Assembly: GCF_030388245.1 (NCBI RefSeq)
Contig: NZ_CP098363.1
Span: forward strand, 62,001 to 126,000
Direction of reading: 5' to 3'
DNA: 64,000 nt
Source of the DNA: Paracoccus sp. TOH
GTDB taxonomy: Bacteria; Pseudomonadota; Alphaproteobacteria; Rhodobacterales; Rhodobacteraceae
A program made the position numbers and the translations under genes. This document shows positions 41,886 to 50,942 of this stretch, one piece after another. The notes below the pieces were generated by a model. It ran no database searches. It saw nothing but the letters and a program-made list of their open reading frames with translations, and was not told where the DNA came from. Each line of letters begins with the position of its first letter. Position 1 is the first letter of the stretch.

Positions 41886-44327
41886 CTACCCCCGCATCCG
41901 CACACCATCCGCGTCGTGGATCTGTGTGCCAAGGACGCGCGCCGGGCGCATCTGGCCGCCGATCTCGATCTGGAGAACAGTGCCCGCCTCGGCCTGCGCG
42001 CGATCCACATAACCCATCGCGACAGAGGTCTGACCGTGATGGGCATAGCCACCCGAGGTGACGTGTCCGACGCAGGTGTCGCCAACTAGGATCGCCTCAT
42101 CGCCCACCACATCCTGATCTGTCTCGACGGTCATGGTAACCAGCCGCATCGCGGGACCTGTCTCACGTTCAGCCAGCGCTGCTGCCTTGCCGATGAAGTC
42201 CTTCTTCCAGTCGATGAAGGCATCGAGCCCGCTCATCGCTGCGGTGTAGTCGGGACGGAACTCCAAGCCCCAGACGCCCCAGCCCTTTTCCAGACGTAGG
42301 CTCATGAGGGCCCGCCCCCCATAGGGGCGCAGGCCCAGATCTGCGCCTGCCTCCTCGAGCCCTTCCCACAAACGCATCAGGTATTGCGGGGCACAGTAGA
42401 TTTCGTACCCCAGTTCTCCAGAGAAGCTGAGCCTCAGGAGTGTCACAGGAACGCCGCAGACGAAGGTCTCGCGGGCATCGCGGAACTTCATCGCGTTCGG
42501 CGAGACATCCATGCGCGTGACCCGCGCCAGCAGCTCGCGCGATCTCGGCCCTGAAATCGCAACGCCGTGCAACGCGTCCGAGACGTTGGCATAGGTGACG
42601 CCGTCGTTGGGCAGGTTTGCCTCGAACCAGCGGCGGTGCATTTCCTGCGCGGTGCCGGAACCGAGGAGGAGGAAGCGATCCTCGGCAAGGCATGACACCG
42701 TCAGGTCGCCCGCCAGCCGCCCCTTGTGCGACAGCATCGGCGACAGGGCGACACGACCCGGACCAGGCAGCCGCCCAGCCAGCATTCGGTCGAGCCAGGC
42801 CCGCGCTCCCGGGCCCTCGACGAGGTGCTTGCCGAAGTTGGCGATCTCGATCATTCCCACGGCTTTTCGGACCGCCGCGACCTCGGCTGCGACATAGTCA
42901 TGGCTGCGGTTGCGGTTGAAGGTCGGCTCTTCATGCGCGTCTTCCGGTCCGTTCGCGAACCACAGCGCATGTTCCAGCCCGAAGGACACGCCCATGACGG
43001 CCCCCTTGGCGACCAGGCGGTCATGCAATGCGGTCGTCTTCTGCCGACGCCCTTTGGGCAGGGTCTCGTTCGGGAAGGTCATCACGAAGCGGCGTTCGTA
43101 GTTTTCGCTGGATTTCACGGTGCCCCAGTCGGGCGTTGCGAAATCGCCAAAGCGGGCGATGTCCATGGCGCGGACGTCGATTTCGGGCTCCCCTTCGATC
43201 ATCCATTCGGCAAGGCTCTTGCCCACGCCGCCCGCCTGGCAAAAACCTGCCATTACTCCAACGGCGGCCCAGTAGTTGGTCATCCCAGGAACCGGGCCTA
43301 TCATGGGGTTGCCATCCGGACCGAAGGTGAAGGGGCCATTCACCACCGTCTTGATCCCGGCACGCCCAAGCGCGGGGATACGGTCAAAGGCCAGTTCCAG
43401 CCGGTCGGCTATACGGTCAAGGTCCGGTTGCAGGAGCTCGTGGCCGAAATCCATGGGCGTGCCAGCCACCTTCCAGGGCGTGGATTTCGGCTCGTAGGTG
43501 CCCAGCAGCATCCCATTGCGTTCCTGCCGGAAGTAGATGTTCGCCTCGTAATCGATGCCAGCTGGCAGGCGTTCGCCCGACTTCATGCGCTCTGCAATCT
43601 CGGGGATCTCTTCAGTGATCAGATAGTGGTGTTCCATCGGCTGTACTGGGACATGCAGACCCGACAGCCGCCCCGCCTCACGCGCCCAGAGGCCTGCGGC
43701 ATTGACCACATGCTCGGCGTTAATCGTGCCCTTGGGCGTCACCACGTCCCAGCTGCCGTCCTTGCGCTGGCGGGTTTCGATCACGGGCGTATGGGTGAAA
43801 TACTGCGCCCCATGCACACGCGCCGATTTGGCATAGGCGTAGCAGACGCCCGACGGGTCAACATCGCCATCCAGCGGGTCCCACAGCGCGGCGATATAGT
43901 GGCTGGGGTCGATCAGTGGGTGGCGGCGCGCGGCCTCTTCGACGCTGATGAACTCCTGATCCAGTCCCATGTAGCGCGCCTTGGACCGTTCCCGCTTCAG
44001 ATAATCGTGCCAGACCTCGTTCGAGGCGAGGTAGAAGCCGCCGGTGTTGTGCATGCCGACGGAATGGCCCGAGGTTGCCTCGATCTCTTTGTAAAGATTG
44101 ATCGTATAGCCTTGCAGGCGACTGATGTTGGGATCGGAACTAATCGTGTGGATCTGCCCCGCAGCGTGCCAACTGGAACCCGAGGTGAGTTCGTCCCGCT
44201 CCAGCAGGACACAATCCTTCCAGCCGAACTTGGCAAGGTGGAACAAGATCGAACAGCCGACGACACCCCCGCCTATGATGACGGCACGGGCATGAAGCGG
44301 CAAAGGCGAAACAGGTGGCATGGTCAT
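41886..44327 (-). CDS. Dimethylglycine/sarcosine dehydrogenase-like FAD and folate enzyme
   Basis: 813 residues. Residues ~13-380 form an FAD-dependent oxidase domain with the dinucleotide loop AVIIGGGVVGCSILFHL; the C-terminal ~370 residues are a GcvT-like folate-binding domain (LSFSGELGYEIYC, LEKGWGVWGLEFRP). Such enzymes remove an N-methyl group and pass the one-carbon unit to tetrahydrofolate. The length is normal for DMGDH. Upstream is the enolase-family gene and downstream the regulator. The substrate could be dimethylglycine, sarcosine or a proline analogue. Confidence 0.8.
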   Translation of the reverse strand: MTMPPVSPLPLHARAVIIGGGVVGCSILFHLAKFGWKDCVLLERDELTSGSSWHAAGQIHTISSDPNISRLQGYTINLYKEIEATSGHSVGMHNTGGFYLASNEVWHDYLKRERSKARYMGLDQEFISVEEAARRHPLIDPSHYIAALWDPLDGDVDPSGVCYAYAKSARVHGAQYFTHTPVIETRQRKDGSWDVVTPKGTINAEHVVNAAGLWAREAGRLSGLHVPVQPMEHHYLITEEIPEIAERMKSGERLPAGIDYEANIYFRQERNGMLLGTYEPKSTPWKVAGTPMDFGHELLQPDLDRIADRLELAFDRIPALGRAGIKTVVNGPFTFGPDGNPMIGPVPGMTNYWAAVGVMAGFCQAGGVGKSLAEWMIEGEPEIDVRAMDIARFGDFATPDWGTVKSSENYERRFVMTFPNETLPKGRRQKTTALHDRLVAKGAVMGVSFGLEHALWFANGPEDAHEEPTFNRNRSHDYVAAEVAAVRKAVGMIEIANFGKHLVEGPGARAWLDRMLAGRLPGPGRVALSPMLSHKGRLAGDLTVSCLAEDRFLLLGSGTAQEMHRRWFEANLPNDGVTYANVSDALHGVAISGPRSRELLARVTRMDVSPNAMKFRDARETFVCGVPVTLLRLSFSGELGYEIYCAPQYLMRLWEGLEEAGADLGLRPYGGRALMSLRLEKGWGVWGLEFRPDYTAAMSGLDAFIDWKKDFIGKAAALAERETGPAMRLVTMTVETDQDVVGDEAILVGDTCVGHVTSGGYAHHGQTSVAMGYVDRAQAEAGTVLQIEIGGQMRPARVLGTQIHDADGVRMRG

Positions 44328-44345
44328 TCTCTCGTAAAGGGAAGG

Positions 44346-45512
44346 TCAGTTGAGCGGCAAACGGCGGAAGCGACCCGGTGCTGCGGGATCGTGGAAGTGA
44401 TCCAGCGGGCCGTTGTCGACCAGGTGCCGGTTCCAGTGCGCCAGCGCCGCCCGGTCCAGCGTGACGCCAAGGCCGGGGCCCTCAGGAACCTGCACCACGT
44501 TGTTCTTCTGACGGAACGGCCCGCCTTCGATCACGTCGCCGATCTGCCAACGGAAGAGCGACTGCGATGGTTCGGTGATCCACGGTTGGGCCGCCGACAT
44601 GTGCAGATAGGCAGCCGTTGCGATGCCCGCATCGCCGGAATAGCACCAGAAGCCCACTCCCATCGCCTCGCAGGCGCCGATGAAGCGTACGGCGCGGGCG
44701 ATGCCACCCAGCACGGCGAAATTCGTCACGATGAAATCGGGCACCCCCATCCGCACTGCGCGGCGGATGTCGGGCGCATGGGTCGAGAAGGGAATGGACG
44801 AGTGTCGCCGCAGGGCCGCCATGTCCTCGAAAGTCCCAACAGGGTCTTCGTAGTTGCGGATGTCGTAAGGTTCGATCTCGCGCAGCACCCGGATGGCGGT
44901 GTTCAGCGACCATTGCATGTTGCTGTCCAGCCGGATCATGTCCCGCGGCCCCAGCGCAGCGCGCATCTGGCGCACCGTATCGATCTCCAGCAGCGGGTCG
45001 CCAAGGATCAGCTTGCCCTCGAACATGGTCGACCCATGCGCCTCGCGCATGGCAAGGCAGTAGTCGGCGATGGCCTCGGGCGTCATCTCGCCACCGTCGC
45101 GGAAGCCGAAGTATTCGGTGAACGGGATGTCCTTGCGGACCGCACCCCCCAGCAGCCGATAGAGCGGTTCACCCGCCACCTTGCCGCGCAGGTCCCAAAG
45201 CGCGATCTCGATGGCACCGAACGCCTTCACGACCGAGGAGTCATCGGTGTTCTGGACGATTTGCCAAGGCGGTACGCACAACGCCTCACAGCCGGCGATG
45301 TCGAGGGGGTCGGCTCCGATCAGCCGCTCACCCATCGCCTCGATGCTGCGCACGACGTCAACCGACGGCGCCTCTCCCAGACCGATCAGACCCTGATCGG
45401 TCTCGACCTCGATGATCGTCTTGGAGGTGCCCGGATAGTGCCCGCCCGTCCACCACATCGGCTTATCGAGCGGAATGTTGACAGGCGTGGCTTTCAGCGC
45501 AGTGATCTTCAT
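44346..45512 (-). CDS. Enolase-superfamily protein (mandelate racemase/muconate lactonizing type)
   Basis: 388 residues from MKITALKATPVNIPLDKPMW, an alpha/beta capping domain and a barrel with metal ligands in IRLDSNMQW (D) and IRNYEDPVGT (E). Typical KxK is EGK here (MFEGKLILGDP), and the usual catalytic histidine region reads FWCYSGDAGIAT, so the catalysis may differ. Superfamily members racemise or dehydrate acids; related genes act on betaines of proline. The start at 45512 is chosen as ATG; an upstream TTG adds five residues. Confidence 0.7.
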   Translation of the reverse strand: MKITALKATPVNIPLDKPMWWTGGHYPGTSKTIIEVETDQGLIGLGEAPSVDVVRSIEAMGERLIGADPLDIAGCEALCVPPWQIVQNTDDSSVVKAFGAIEIALWDLRGKVAGEPLYRLLGGAVRKDIPFTEYFGFRDGGEMTPEAIADYCLAMREAHGSTMFEGKLILGDPLLEIDTVRQMRAALGPRDMIRLDSNMQWSLNTAIRVLREIEPYDIRNYEDPVGTFEDMAALRRHSSIPFSTHAPDIRRAVRMGVPDFIVTNFAVLGGIARAVRFIGACEAMGVGFWCYSGDAGIATAAYLHMSAAQPWITEPSQSLFRWQIGDVIEGGPFRQKNNVVQVPEGPGLGVTLDRAALAHWNRHLVDNGPLDHFHDPAAPGRFRRLPLN

Positions 45513-45527
45513 GGCGGCAGGGTCCAA

Positions 45528-46397
45528 CTACTGGGCGGTGGATCGGGTCAGGAAATCAAGAACGAGGGCAGCGAAGATCTCGGGCCGCTCGCGGAAAGCC
45601 GAATGGCTGGCACCCGGGATGACGGCGATTTCGCCTTTTGGCAGGGTCTCGGCCAAGGCCAGCGCATCTTCGGGGCGGAAGAAATCATCGTTCTGGCCGA
45701 GGATGACCAGGACCGGAATGTCGATCTTCGCCAGTTCTTCCGCCGGAATGACCATCTCGGTGGTCCAGACCGGCCAGGCGAGCTTGTGCAGTTGGCGCCA
45801 CCGGTCGGGCGCGGCGTCACCTCCGTGCAGAGCCTGCAGGCGACCCGCGAAATCCGGCGCGTTCACTTCCAGCGCGTCTAGCACCGCATCAGGGAGTTCG
45901 CCTCGCTGGTCATAGCCGTAGAACGCCATCATCCCGGCCATGTAATGGTCGTCCGCCGCGACCCGGTTGGTCGCCCCACCGATCACCGCCGCAGAAGCCA
46001 CGCCGGGATGGGCGATCAGGAACTTCTGCACGATGATCCCGCCGTCGGAGTAGCCCATTACCACGGGCTTTTCGAGGCCGAGGGCGGCGATGAACCCAGC
46101 CAGATCCTCGGCCGCCAGATCATAGCTGAAGGTTCCAGAGGGGTTGTCAGTGCCGCCGTGGTTGCGCGTGTCGGGCGTAAGGAGCCGGAAGTTCGGCGAG
46201 GCTGCCTCGACAAAGCCGCCCCACATGCGCGAGGTTAGACCCCCTCCATGTACCAGGACGATGGAGCGCCCGGACCCCGTGTCGCCATAGGATACAGTCA
46301 GGTCACCTACGTTCACGGTGCTCCGCTCCTGCCCAAATGCCGATGTGACTAGCGCAAAGGTCGTAAGTGCAGCCGCAAGAAGAAGGTGTCTTGTCAT
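45528..46397 (-). CDS. Secreted alpha/beta hydrolase
   Basis: 289 residues. Residues 1-22 are a signal peptide (MTRHLLLAAALTTFALVTSA). The alpha/beta hydrolase fold has the oxyanion region VLVHGGGLTS, the nucleophile serine in VMGYSDGGII (family G-x-S-x-G), and the later aspartate in ILGQNDDFF and histidine in PGASHSAF. It would act in the periplasm, perhaps on an ester or lactone. It sits within the betaine-type operon; the substrate is unknown. Confidence 0.75.
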   Translation of the reverse strand: MTRHLLLAAALTTFALVTSAFGQERSTVNVGDLTVSYGDTGSGRSIVLVHGGGLTSRMWGGFVEAASPNFRLLTPDTRNHGGTDNPSGTFSYDLAAEDLAGFIAALGLEKPVVMGYSDGGIIVQKFLIAHPGVASAAVIGGATNRVAADDHYMAGMMAFYGYDQRGELPDAVLDALEVNAPDFAGRLQALHGGDAAPDRWRQLHKLAWPVWTTEMVIPAEELAKIDIPVLVILGQNDDFFRPEDALALAETLPKGEIAVIPGASHSAFRERPEIFAALVLDFLTRSTAQ

Positions 46398-46424
46398 CGC
46401 GTTCGTCCTTTCCGAGGGGGGTTG

Positions 46425-47948
46425 TTAGTACCAGGCATCCGGCAGTTCTGACTTGCGGCGCGTCACATAGTCGTTCAGCGCCTCAAACGTGCCGGGGTCG
46501 ATGGGTGGAGTTTCGTATTGGTTCAGGAGAAGGTTCCAACGGTCATAGGCCCGTCTTGCGGCATCCTTGGAGCCTTGTTCTTCCCATTGTTCAACGCTGT
46601 CGGAGTTCGACAACTTCGCCTCGTAGAAGGCGGTGGTGTAATTGGCCATGGTATGGGCCGACCCAAGGAAATGCCCTCCCGGTTCGACATCGTCATAGGC
46701 ATCCAGCCCCAGCGCGTTGTCGTCCACGGCCATGCCCTGCAGCGCCACAGCATAGGCTCCCAGACGGTCTGCATCGAGGACGAGCTTCTCGTATCCCGTG
46801 GCCAGCCCGCCCTCCAGCCAGCCCGCCGCATGCAAGACGTAGTTTGCCCCGCCAAGGACGGTGGAAAGCATGGAATCCGCGCTTTCTGCCGCCGCCTGAA
46901 AGTCAGGTAGTTTCGACGCGGTCAGCGCCCCGCCACAGCGCAGCGGTAGGTTCAGCCGACGCGCCAGCTGGCCGATGACGAAGTTCGACATCATCGGTTC
47001 CGGCATTCCGAAGGTCGGCGCACCCGAACGCAGATTCATCGAAGACAGGAAGTTGCCCAAGATGAAAGGCGCGCCCCGGCGCACGATCTGGACGTAGGCA
47101 CCGACCATCATCGCCTCGGCCAGCGCCTGCGCGATGGCCCCGGCGGTGGTCACAGGTCCCATCGCACCGCCAAGGATGAACGGCACTGCGATGATTCCTT
47201 GCCCCGCGCCTGAGTAGACTTCGATCGCCTCGGTCACCACCTTGTCGACCAGAAGGGGCGAGTTTGAATTGACGTTCGCCATGATGACGCATTCGCTGTC
47301 GAACACAGAATCGCCATGCAGGATTCGCGCCATGGCCACGCTGTCCTCGGCGCGGGACTTTTCGGTGATTGCGCCCAAGTGCGGCTTATCCGTCAGGGTC
47401 ATATGGGCCAGCACCATGTCGAGATGGCGCTTGCTGACGGGAACGTCGCAGGGCTCGCAAGTCACGAAGCCGGAATGGTGCAGCGGGTCCAGCGCATGGG
47501 TCAGCTTCACCAGCTTTTGGAAGTCCTCCAACGTGCCGTAACGCCGCCCCCCTTCCAGATCGCGCACGAATGGCGAGCCATAGACCGGCGCAAAGACCTG
47601 ATGCCGCCCGCCGATCCTGACCGACCGAGCCGGGTTCCGGGCGACCTGCGTGAACTCGGCTGGCGCGTGGGCCAGAAGCCCGCGGATCAACTCGGGAGCG
47701 GCGCGGACGCGGGTCTCATCAACAGCTGCACCGGCGCTGCGCCAAAATGCCAGGGCCTTGGGATCGTCACGAAACTCGATCCCGACCCGTTCGATCAGCG
47801 CGAAGGCGCGGGACTCGATCCGATCTAGAGCCTCTTCATCCGCCATGGCATACCATGGAAGCGCGCGCGTGATATAAGCCGGGGCCGCAGCGGCGGGTTC
47901 TCGGTCAAGGCCACGCTTGCGGCGCGTGCTGGTTTCAATGACGGTCAT
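46425..47948 (-). CDS. MttB-family methyltransferase (non-pyrrolysine)
   Basis: 507 residues with the TIM-barrel pattern of trimethylamine methyltransferase homologues (ERVGIEFRDDPKALAFW, VPFILGGAMGPVTTAGAIAQ, GMPEPMMSNFVIGQLARRL). There is no in-frame amber codon, so pyrrolysine is not used. Homologues such as MtgB and MtpB demethylate glycine betaine or proline betaine with a corrinoid partner; none is in the window. First gene of the operon and divergent from the LysR gene. Confidence 0.8.
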   Translation of the reverse strand: MTVIETSTRRKRGLDREPAAAAPAYITRALPWYAMADEEALDRIESRAFALIERVGIEFRDDPKALAFWRSAGAAVDETRVRAAPELIRGLLAHAPAEFTQVARNPARSVRIGGRHQVFAPVYGSPFVRDLEGGRRYGTLEDFQKLVKLTHALDPLHHSGFVTCEPCDVPVSKRHLDMVLAHMTLTDKPHLGAITEKSRAEDSVAMARILHGDSVFDSECVIMANVNSNSPLLVDKVVTEAIEVYSGAGQGIIAVPFILGGAMGPVTTAGAIAQALAEAMMVGAYVQIVRRGAPFILGNFLSSMNLRSGAPTFGMPEPMMSNFVIGQLARRLNLPLRCGGALTASKLPDFQAAAESADSMLSTVLGGANYVLHAAGWLEGGLATGYEKLVLDADRLGAYAVALQGMAVDDNALGLDAYDDVEPGGHFLGSAHTMANYTTAFYEAKLSNSDSVEQWEEQGSKDAARRAYDRWNLLLNQYETPPIDPGTFEALNDYVTRRKSELPDAWY

Positions 47949-48051
47949 GGTGATGGTTTCTGCGCATCTGAGTGAGGTTTGCGCAAAGGTTAGCCCAAGC
48001 TGCGCGCCACGTGACCGTTGCGAAATGTTGGTCTTTGGATAATATGAAGTT

Positions 48052-48963
48052 ATGCTGCGCTTGGAACATCAGATCGGCTCCGCCCATAACCTCGTCGTCT
48101 TCGAGGCGGCGGCGCGCCATCTGTCCTTTTCACGAGCAGCGGAAGAGCTGTCCGTTTCGCAGCCCGCAGTCAGTCAGGCCCTGCGTCGGCTGGAAGATGC
48201 GATCGGCACGCGGCTGTTCCTTCGCCGTCACCGTGGTATCGCCCTGACGGATGCCGGGGAAAGGCTCTATCGCGATGTCAGCGACAGCTTCCAGCGCATC
48301 CTTGCGACGGCGCGCCAGATCGGGCGGGGCTCGGCGGGCGACCATGTGACGCTGCTCGTCTCCACCGCCTTTGCCACATGGTGGATGGTGCCGCATCTGC
48401 AGGAATTTCACGCCCTCAATCCGGGCTTCGACTTGCGGCTGGAAACCGTCAACCGCGATATCGAGATCGCCTCGCCCGCCACCACGCTGGCCGTTCGGCG
48501 GGGGGATGGCAACTGGACGGGTTACTATTCCGCCCGCATCGCCCCAGAACGTCTGCTCGCAGTTGCCAGTCCTGCGCTTCTGCGCCGACTTCCCCCCATC
48601 AACACCCTTGCCGATCTGGCCTCCCAACAACTGGTGCATCTGGACGAACCGCACCGCTACCGGCCAACCTGGGCCTCTTTCTTCCGCCATTTCGGGGCGA
48701 GCTATCCCGAACGTGGCGATGGCCTGCGCCTGAACGACTACGCCCTCGTGTTGCAGGCCGCGATGGCCGGAGAGGGGATCGCCCTGGGCTGGGACCATGT
48801 TTGCCGTCTGCCGATCGGTCAGAGGCTGATCATACCTGTCGGCCCTTGGAGGTGGGAGACCGGGGCGGGCTTCTATCTAGTGTGGTCCAATACCGATGCG
48901 CTGTCCGACCGCGCCGCCCTGACCCGCGACTGGATCCTGTCGAAGGCCGAGGTGCTGACCTAG
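48052..48963 (+). CDS. LysR-family regulator (GcvA-like)
   Basis: 303 residues: a winged helix-turn-helix (LVVFEAAARHLSFSRAAEEL, SVSQPAVSQALRRLE) and the periplasmic-binding-like effector domain. It is divergent from mttB (start 47948), the normal arrangement for a LysR activator and its target. It resembles GcvA-type proteins in the DNA-binding half. The effector is not identifiable; the mttB promoter region between is 103 bases long. Confidence 0.85.
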   Translation: MLRLEHQIGSAHNLVVFEAAARHLSFSRAAEELSVSQPAVSQALRRLEDAIGTRLFLRRHRGIALTDAGERLYRDVSDSFQRILATARQIGRGSAGDHVTLLVSTAFATWWMVPHLQEFHALNPGFDLRLETVNRDIEIASPATTLAVRRGDGNWTGYYSARIAPERLLAVASPALLRRLPPINTLADLASQQLVHLDEPHRYRPTWASFFRHFGASYPERGDGLRLNDYALVLQAAMAGEGIALGWDHVCRLPIGQRLIIPVGPWRWETGAGFYLVWSNTDALSDRAALTRDWILSKAEVLT

Positions 48964-49231
48964 GACGCTTAAGCCCTGCTCCAGAGATTTCAGAACTCCG
49001 ACGGGGTAGCGCCGGTTATGCTACGCAGAAACTCCGTCAGGTAACTGTCATCATGACGGAACAGCGGAAAGGCGATTGCGAGGATCCACTGATTGCAGTT
49101 TGTGGCCGCGCATCGCCTGACGACGCACGAAAATCCGCAAAAGCTCATCATCATCGCCATCGCGTGCAAGCTCATCGCAATCGCAAACGCGATGATCAAA
49201 ACCGGTGTCCGATGGCAGCCTCAGACTGCCA

Positions 49232-49485
49232 CTTAGGCACTGTTGCTGGGTGAGCGCCATGTTTTGGCCGTTTAGGATCACTATCCCGACGATCGGCACC
49301 ATTTCCCAGAAGGCGAAAGCGACTTCGACCTCTCCCAGAAGATGGAAGATGCCGGCGTGACTCGGACGGGTATGGGCAAGGTGTTCGAAGAACTTCGTCG
49401 AGCGGGTGAGAAGGATCGCTACTGCAAAGTTGCAAGCGGCGAAAATCTCGGCAGTGTAGCTGAGTAAAATCGGCTTGTTCAGCAT
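49232..49485 (-). pseudogene. Remnant of a membrane antiporter-like gene
   Basis: A short frame downstream of sdaA reads FFEHLAHTRPSHAGIFHLLG, then EVEVAFAFWEMVPIVGIVI, which resembles part of a Na+/H+ antiporter (the HLLGEVEVVFGFW motif) and then loses similarity. It is cut at both ends. The region 48964-49231 to its left holds nothing I can recognise. Confidence 0.35.
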
Positions 49486-50876
49486 TCCGGAAGATTGACG
49501 GCCAAACCGCCGGTGGAGGTTTCCTTGTACTTCAGGTTCATGTCGATGCCGGTCTGCCGCATCGTCTCGATGCAGTTGTCGAGCGGCATGAAATGCTGCC
49601 CGTCGCCACGCAGCGCTAGACTGGCCGCCGACACCGCCTTGATCGCGCCCAGACCGTTGCGTTCAATGCAAGGCACCTGAACCAGCCCCTTTGCCGGGTC
49701 GCAGGTCATGCCCAGATGGTGCTCCAGGGCGATCTCGGCGGCGTTCTCGATCTGCTCGTTGGTGCCGCCAAGTGCTGCGCAAAGTCCTGCCGCCGCCATT
49801 GCCGAGGCCGAGCCGACCTCGCCCTGGCACCCGACTTCGGCCCCCGAGATCGAGGCGTTGTGCTTGATCAACCCGCCGATGGCGGCGGCCACCAGCAGGA
49901 AGTCGCGGATGCCCTCATGCGTCGCGCCGTTGCAGTGGTCGCGGTAGTAGCGGATCACGGCGGGCACCACGCCTGCGGCCCCGTTGGTGGGCGAGGTGAC
50001 AACCCGGCCCCCGGCGGCGTTTTCTTCATTCACGGCCATGGCGTAGGTGGCGATCCAGTCGTTCACGACATGCGGCTGGCTGCGGTTGGCGCCACTTTCG
50101 GACAGAAGCTGGCGATGGATGTCGCTGGCGCGGCGGCGCACTGACAGGCCGCCGGGCAGGATGCCCTCCTGCCGCAAGCCGCGTTCGACGCAGCCGTCCA
50201 TCGCGGCCCAAACGGCATCCAGCCGGTCATCCAAGGCCGCGCCATGCGCCAAGGTTTCGTTCGCCCGTTTCATCGAGGCGATGCTTTCGCCCGATGCGGC
50301 GCCCATCGCCAGCATCTCGACCGCCGAGGTGAAGGGGAACGGATAGCCCGGTGACGCCGGACCCGCGGCCGGTGCCGCGCCGTCTTGCGCCCGGTCGGCG
50401 GCAAGCTCCTCGGCGGTGCGGACAAATCCGCCACCGATGGAATAATAGGTGCGCGACATCAGCGGTTCGCCGTCCGGTCGCAGGGCGGTCAGGACCAGCC
50501 CGTTGGCATGGCCCGGCAGAGGGGGGCCGTAGTCGAAGACCAGATCCTCGTCGGGGCGAAACGCCAGCACTGGCAGGCCGGGCAGCGCGATGGTCCTGGC
50601 GGAGCGCAGCGCGGCCTCTTGCGCCTCGGCGCGGTCGGGGTCGATGGTGTCGGGCAGGAATCCAAGCAGGCCCAGGATCACCGCCCGGTCGGTGGCATGG
50701 CCCTTGCCAGTGAAGGCGAGGCTACCGTGCAGGCTGGCGCGCAGCCGGGTGCCTTCGGGCGGCGCGGCGCGGCGCAGCTCGTCCAGAAAGCGCGCGGCGG
50801 CCACCATCGGTCCCATCGTGTGCGAGGAGGACGGGCCAATGCCGATCTTGAAGATATCGAAAGTTGAAAGGAACAT
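49479..50876 (-). CDS. sdaA: L-serine dehydratase (Fe-S type)
   Basis: 465 residues. N-terminal [20 protein letters not shown] and the region with the cluster ligands ([37 protein letters not shown]) are those of the [4Fe-4S] single-chain SdaA. It converts serine to pyruvate and ammonia. The start at 50876 has AGGGA upstream; the TTG seven codons earlier is less likely. It lies downstream of gcvP, so serine made from glycine by GlyA would be drained to pyruvate. Confidence 0.9.
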   Translation of the reverse strand: MFLSTFDIFKIGIGPSSSHTMGPMVAAARFLDELRRAAPPEGTRLRASLHGSLAFTGKGHATDRAVILGLLGFLPDTIDPDRAEAQEAALRSARTIALPGLPVLAFRPDEDLVFDYGPPLPGHANGLVLTALRPDGEPLMSRTYYSIGGGFVRTAEELAADRAQDGAAPAAGPASPGYPFPFTSAVEMLAMGAASGESIASMKRANETLAHGAALDDRLDAVWAAMDGCVERGLRQEGILPGGLSVRRRASDIHRQLLSESGANRSQPHVVNDWIATYAMAVNEENAAGGRVVTSPTNGAAGVVPAVIRYYRDHCNGATHEGIRDFLLVAAAIGGLIKHNASISGAEVGCQGEVGSASAMAAAGLCAALGGTNEQIENAAEIALEHHLGMTCDPAKGLVQVPCIERNGLGAIKAVSAASLALRGDGQHFMPLDNCIETMRQTGIDMNLKYKETSTGGLAVNLPEC

Positions 50877-50898
50877 CCTGCGCTTCCCTGTCTGCAAT

Positions 50899-50922
50899 GG
50901 GGCGGCACCGAAGCGCCGCCCC
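50899..50922. terminator. UUCG-loop hairpin after gcvP
   Basis: On the minus strand, a 10-bp stem (one G-T pair) starting GGGGCGGCGC with a TTCG tetraloop lies between gcvP and sdaA, whose start is 22 bases on. It may end part of the gcv transcripts or stabilise their 3' end. No T-run. Confidence 0.5.
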
Positions 50923-50942
50923 GTCTTGTCTTCAGCCGAGGA

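Noticed and set aside
42726..45881. A 1051-codon open frame on the + strand opposite the dehydrogenase and enolase-family genes
   Set aside because: It is a shadow of GC-rich codon use: it has no recognised domain or useful ribosome binding site, and the minus-strand genes below it have clear family motifs.
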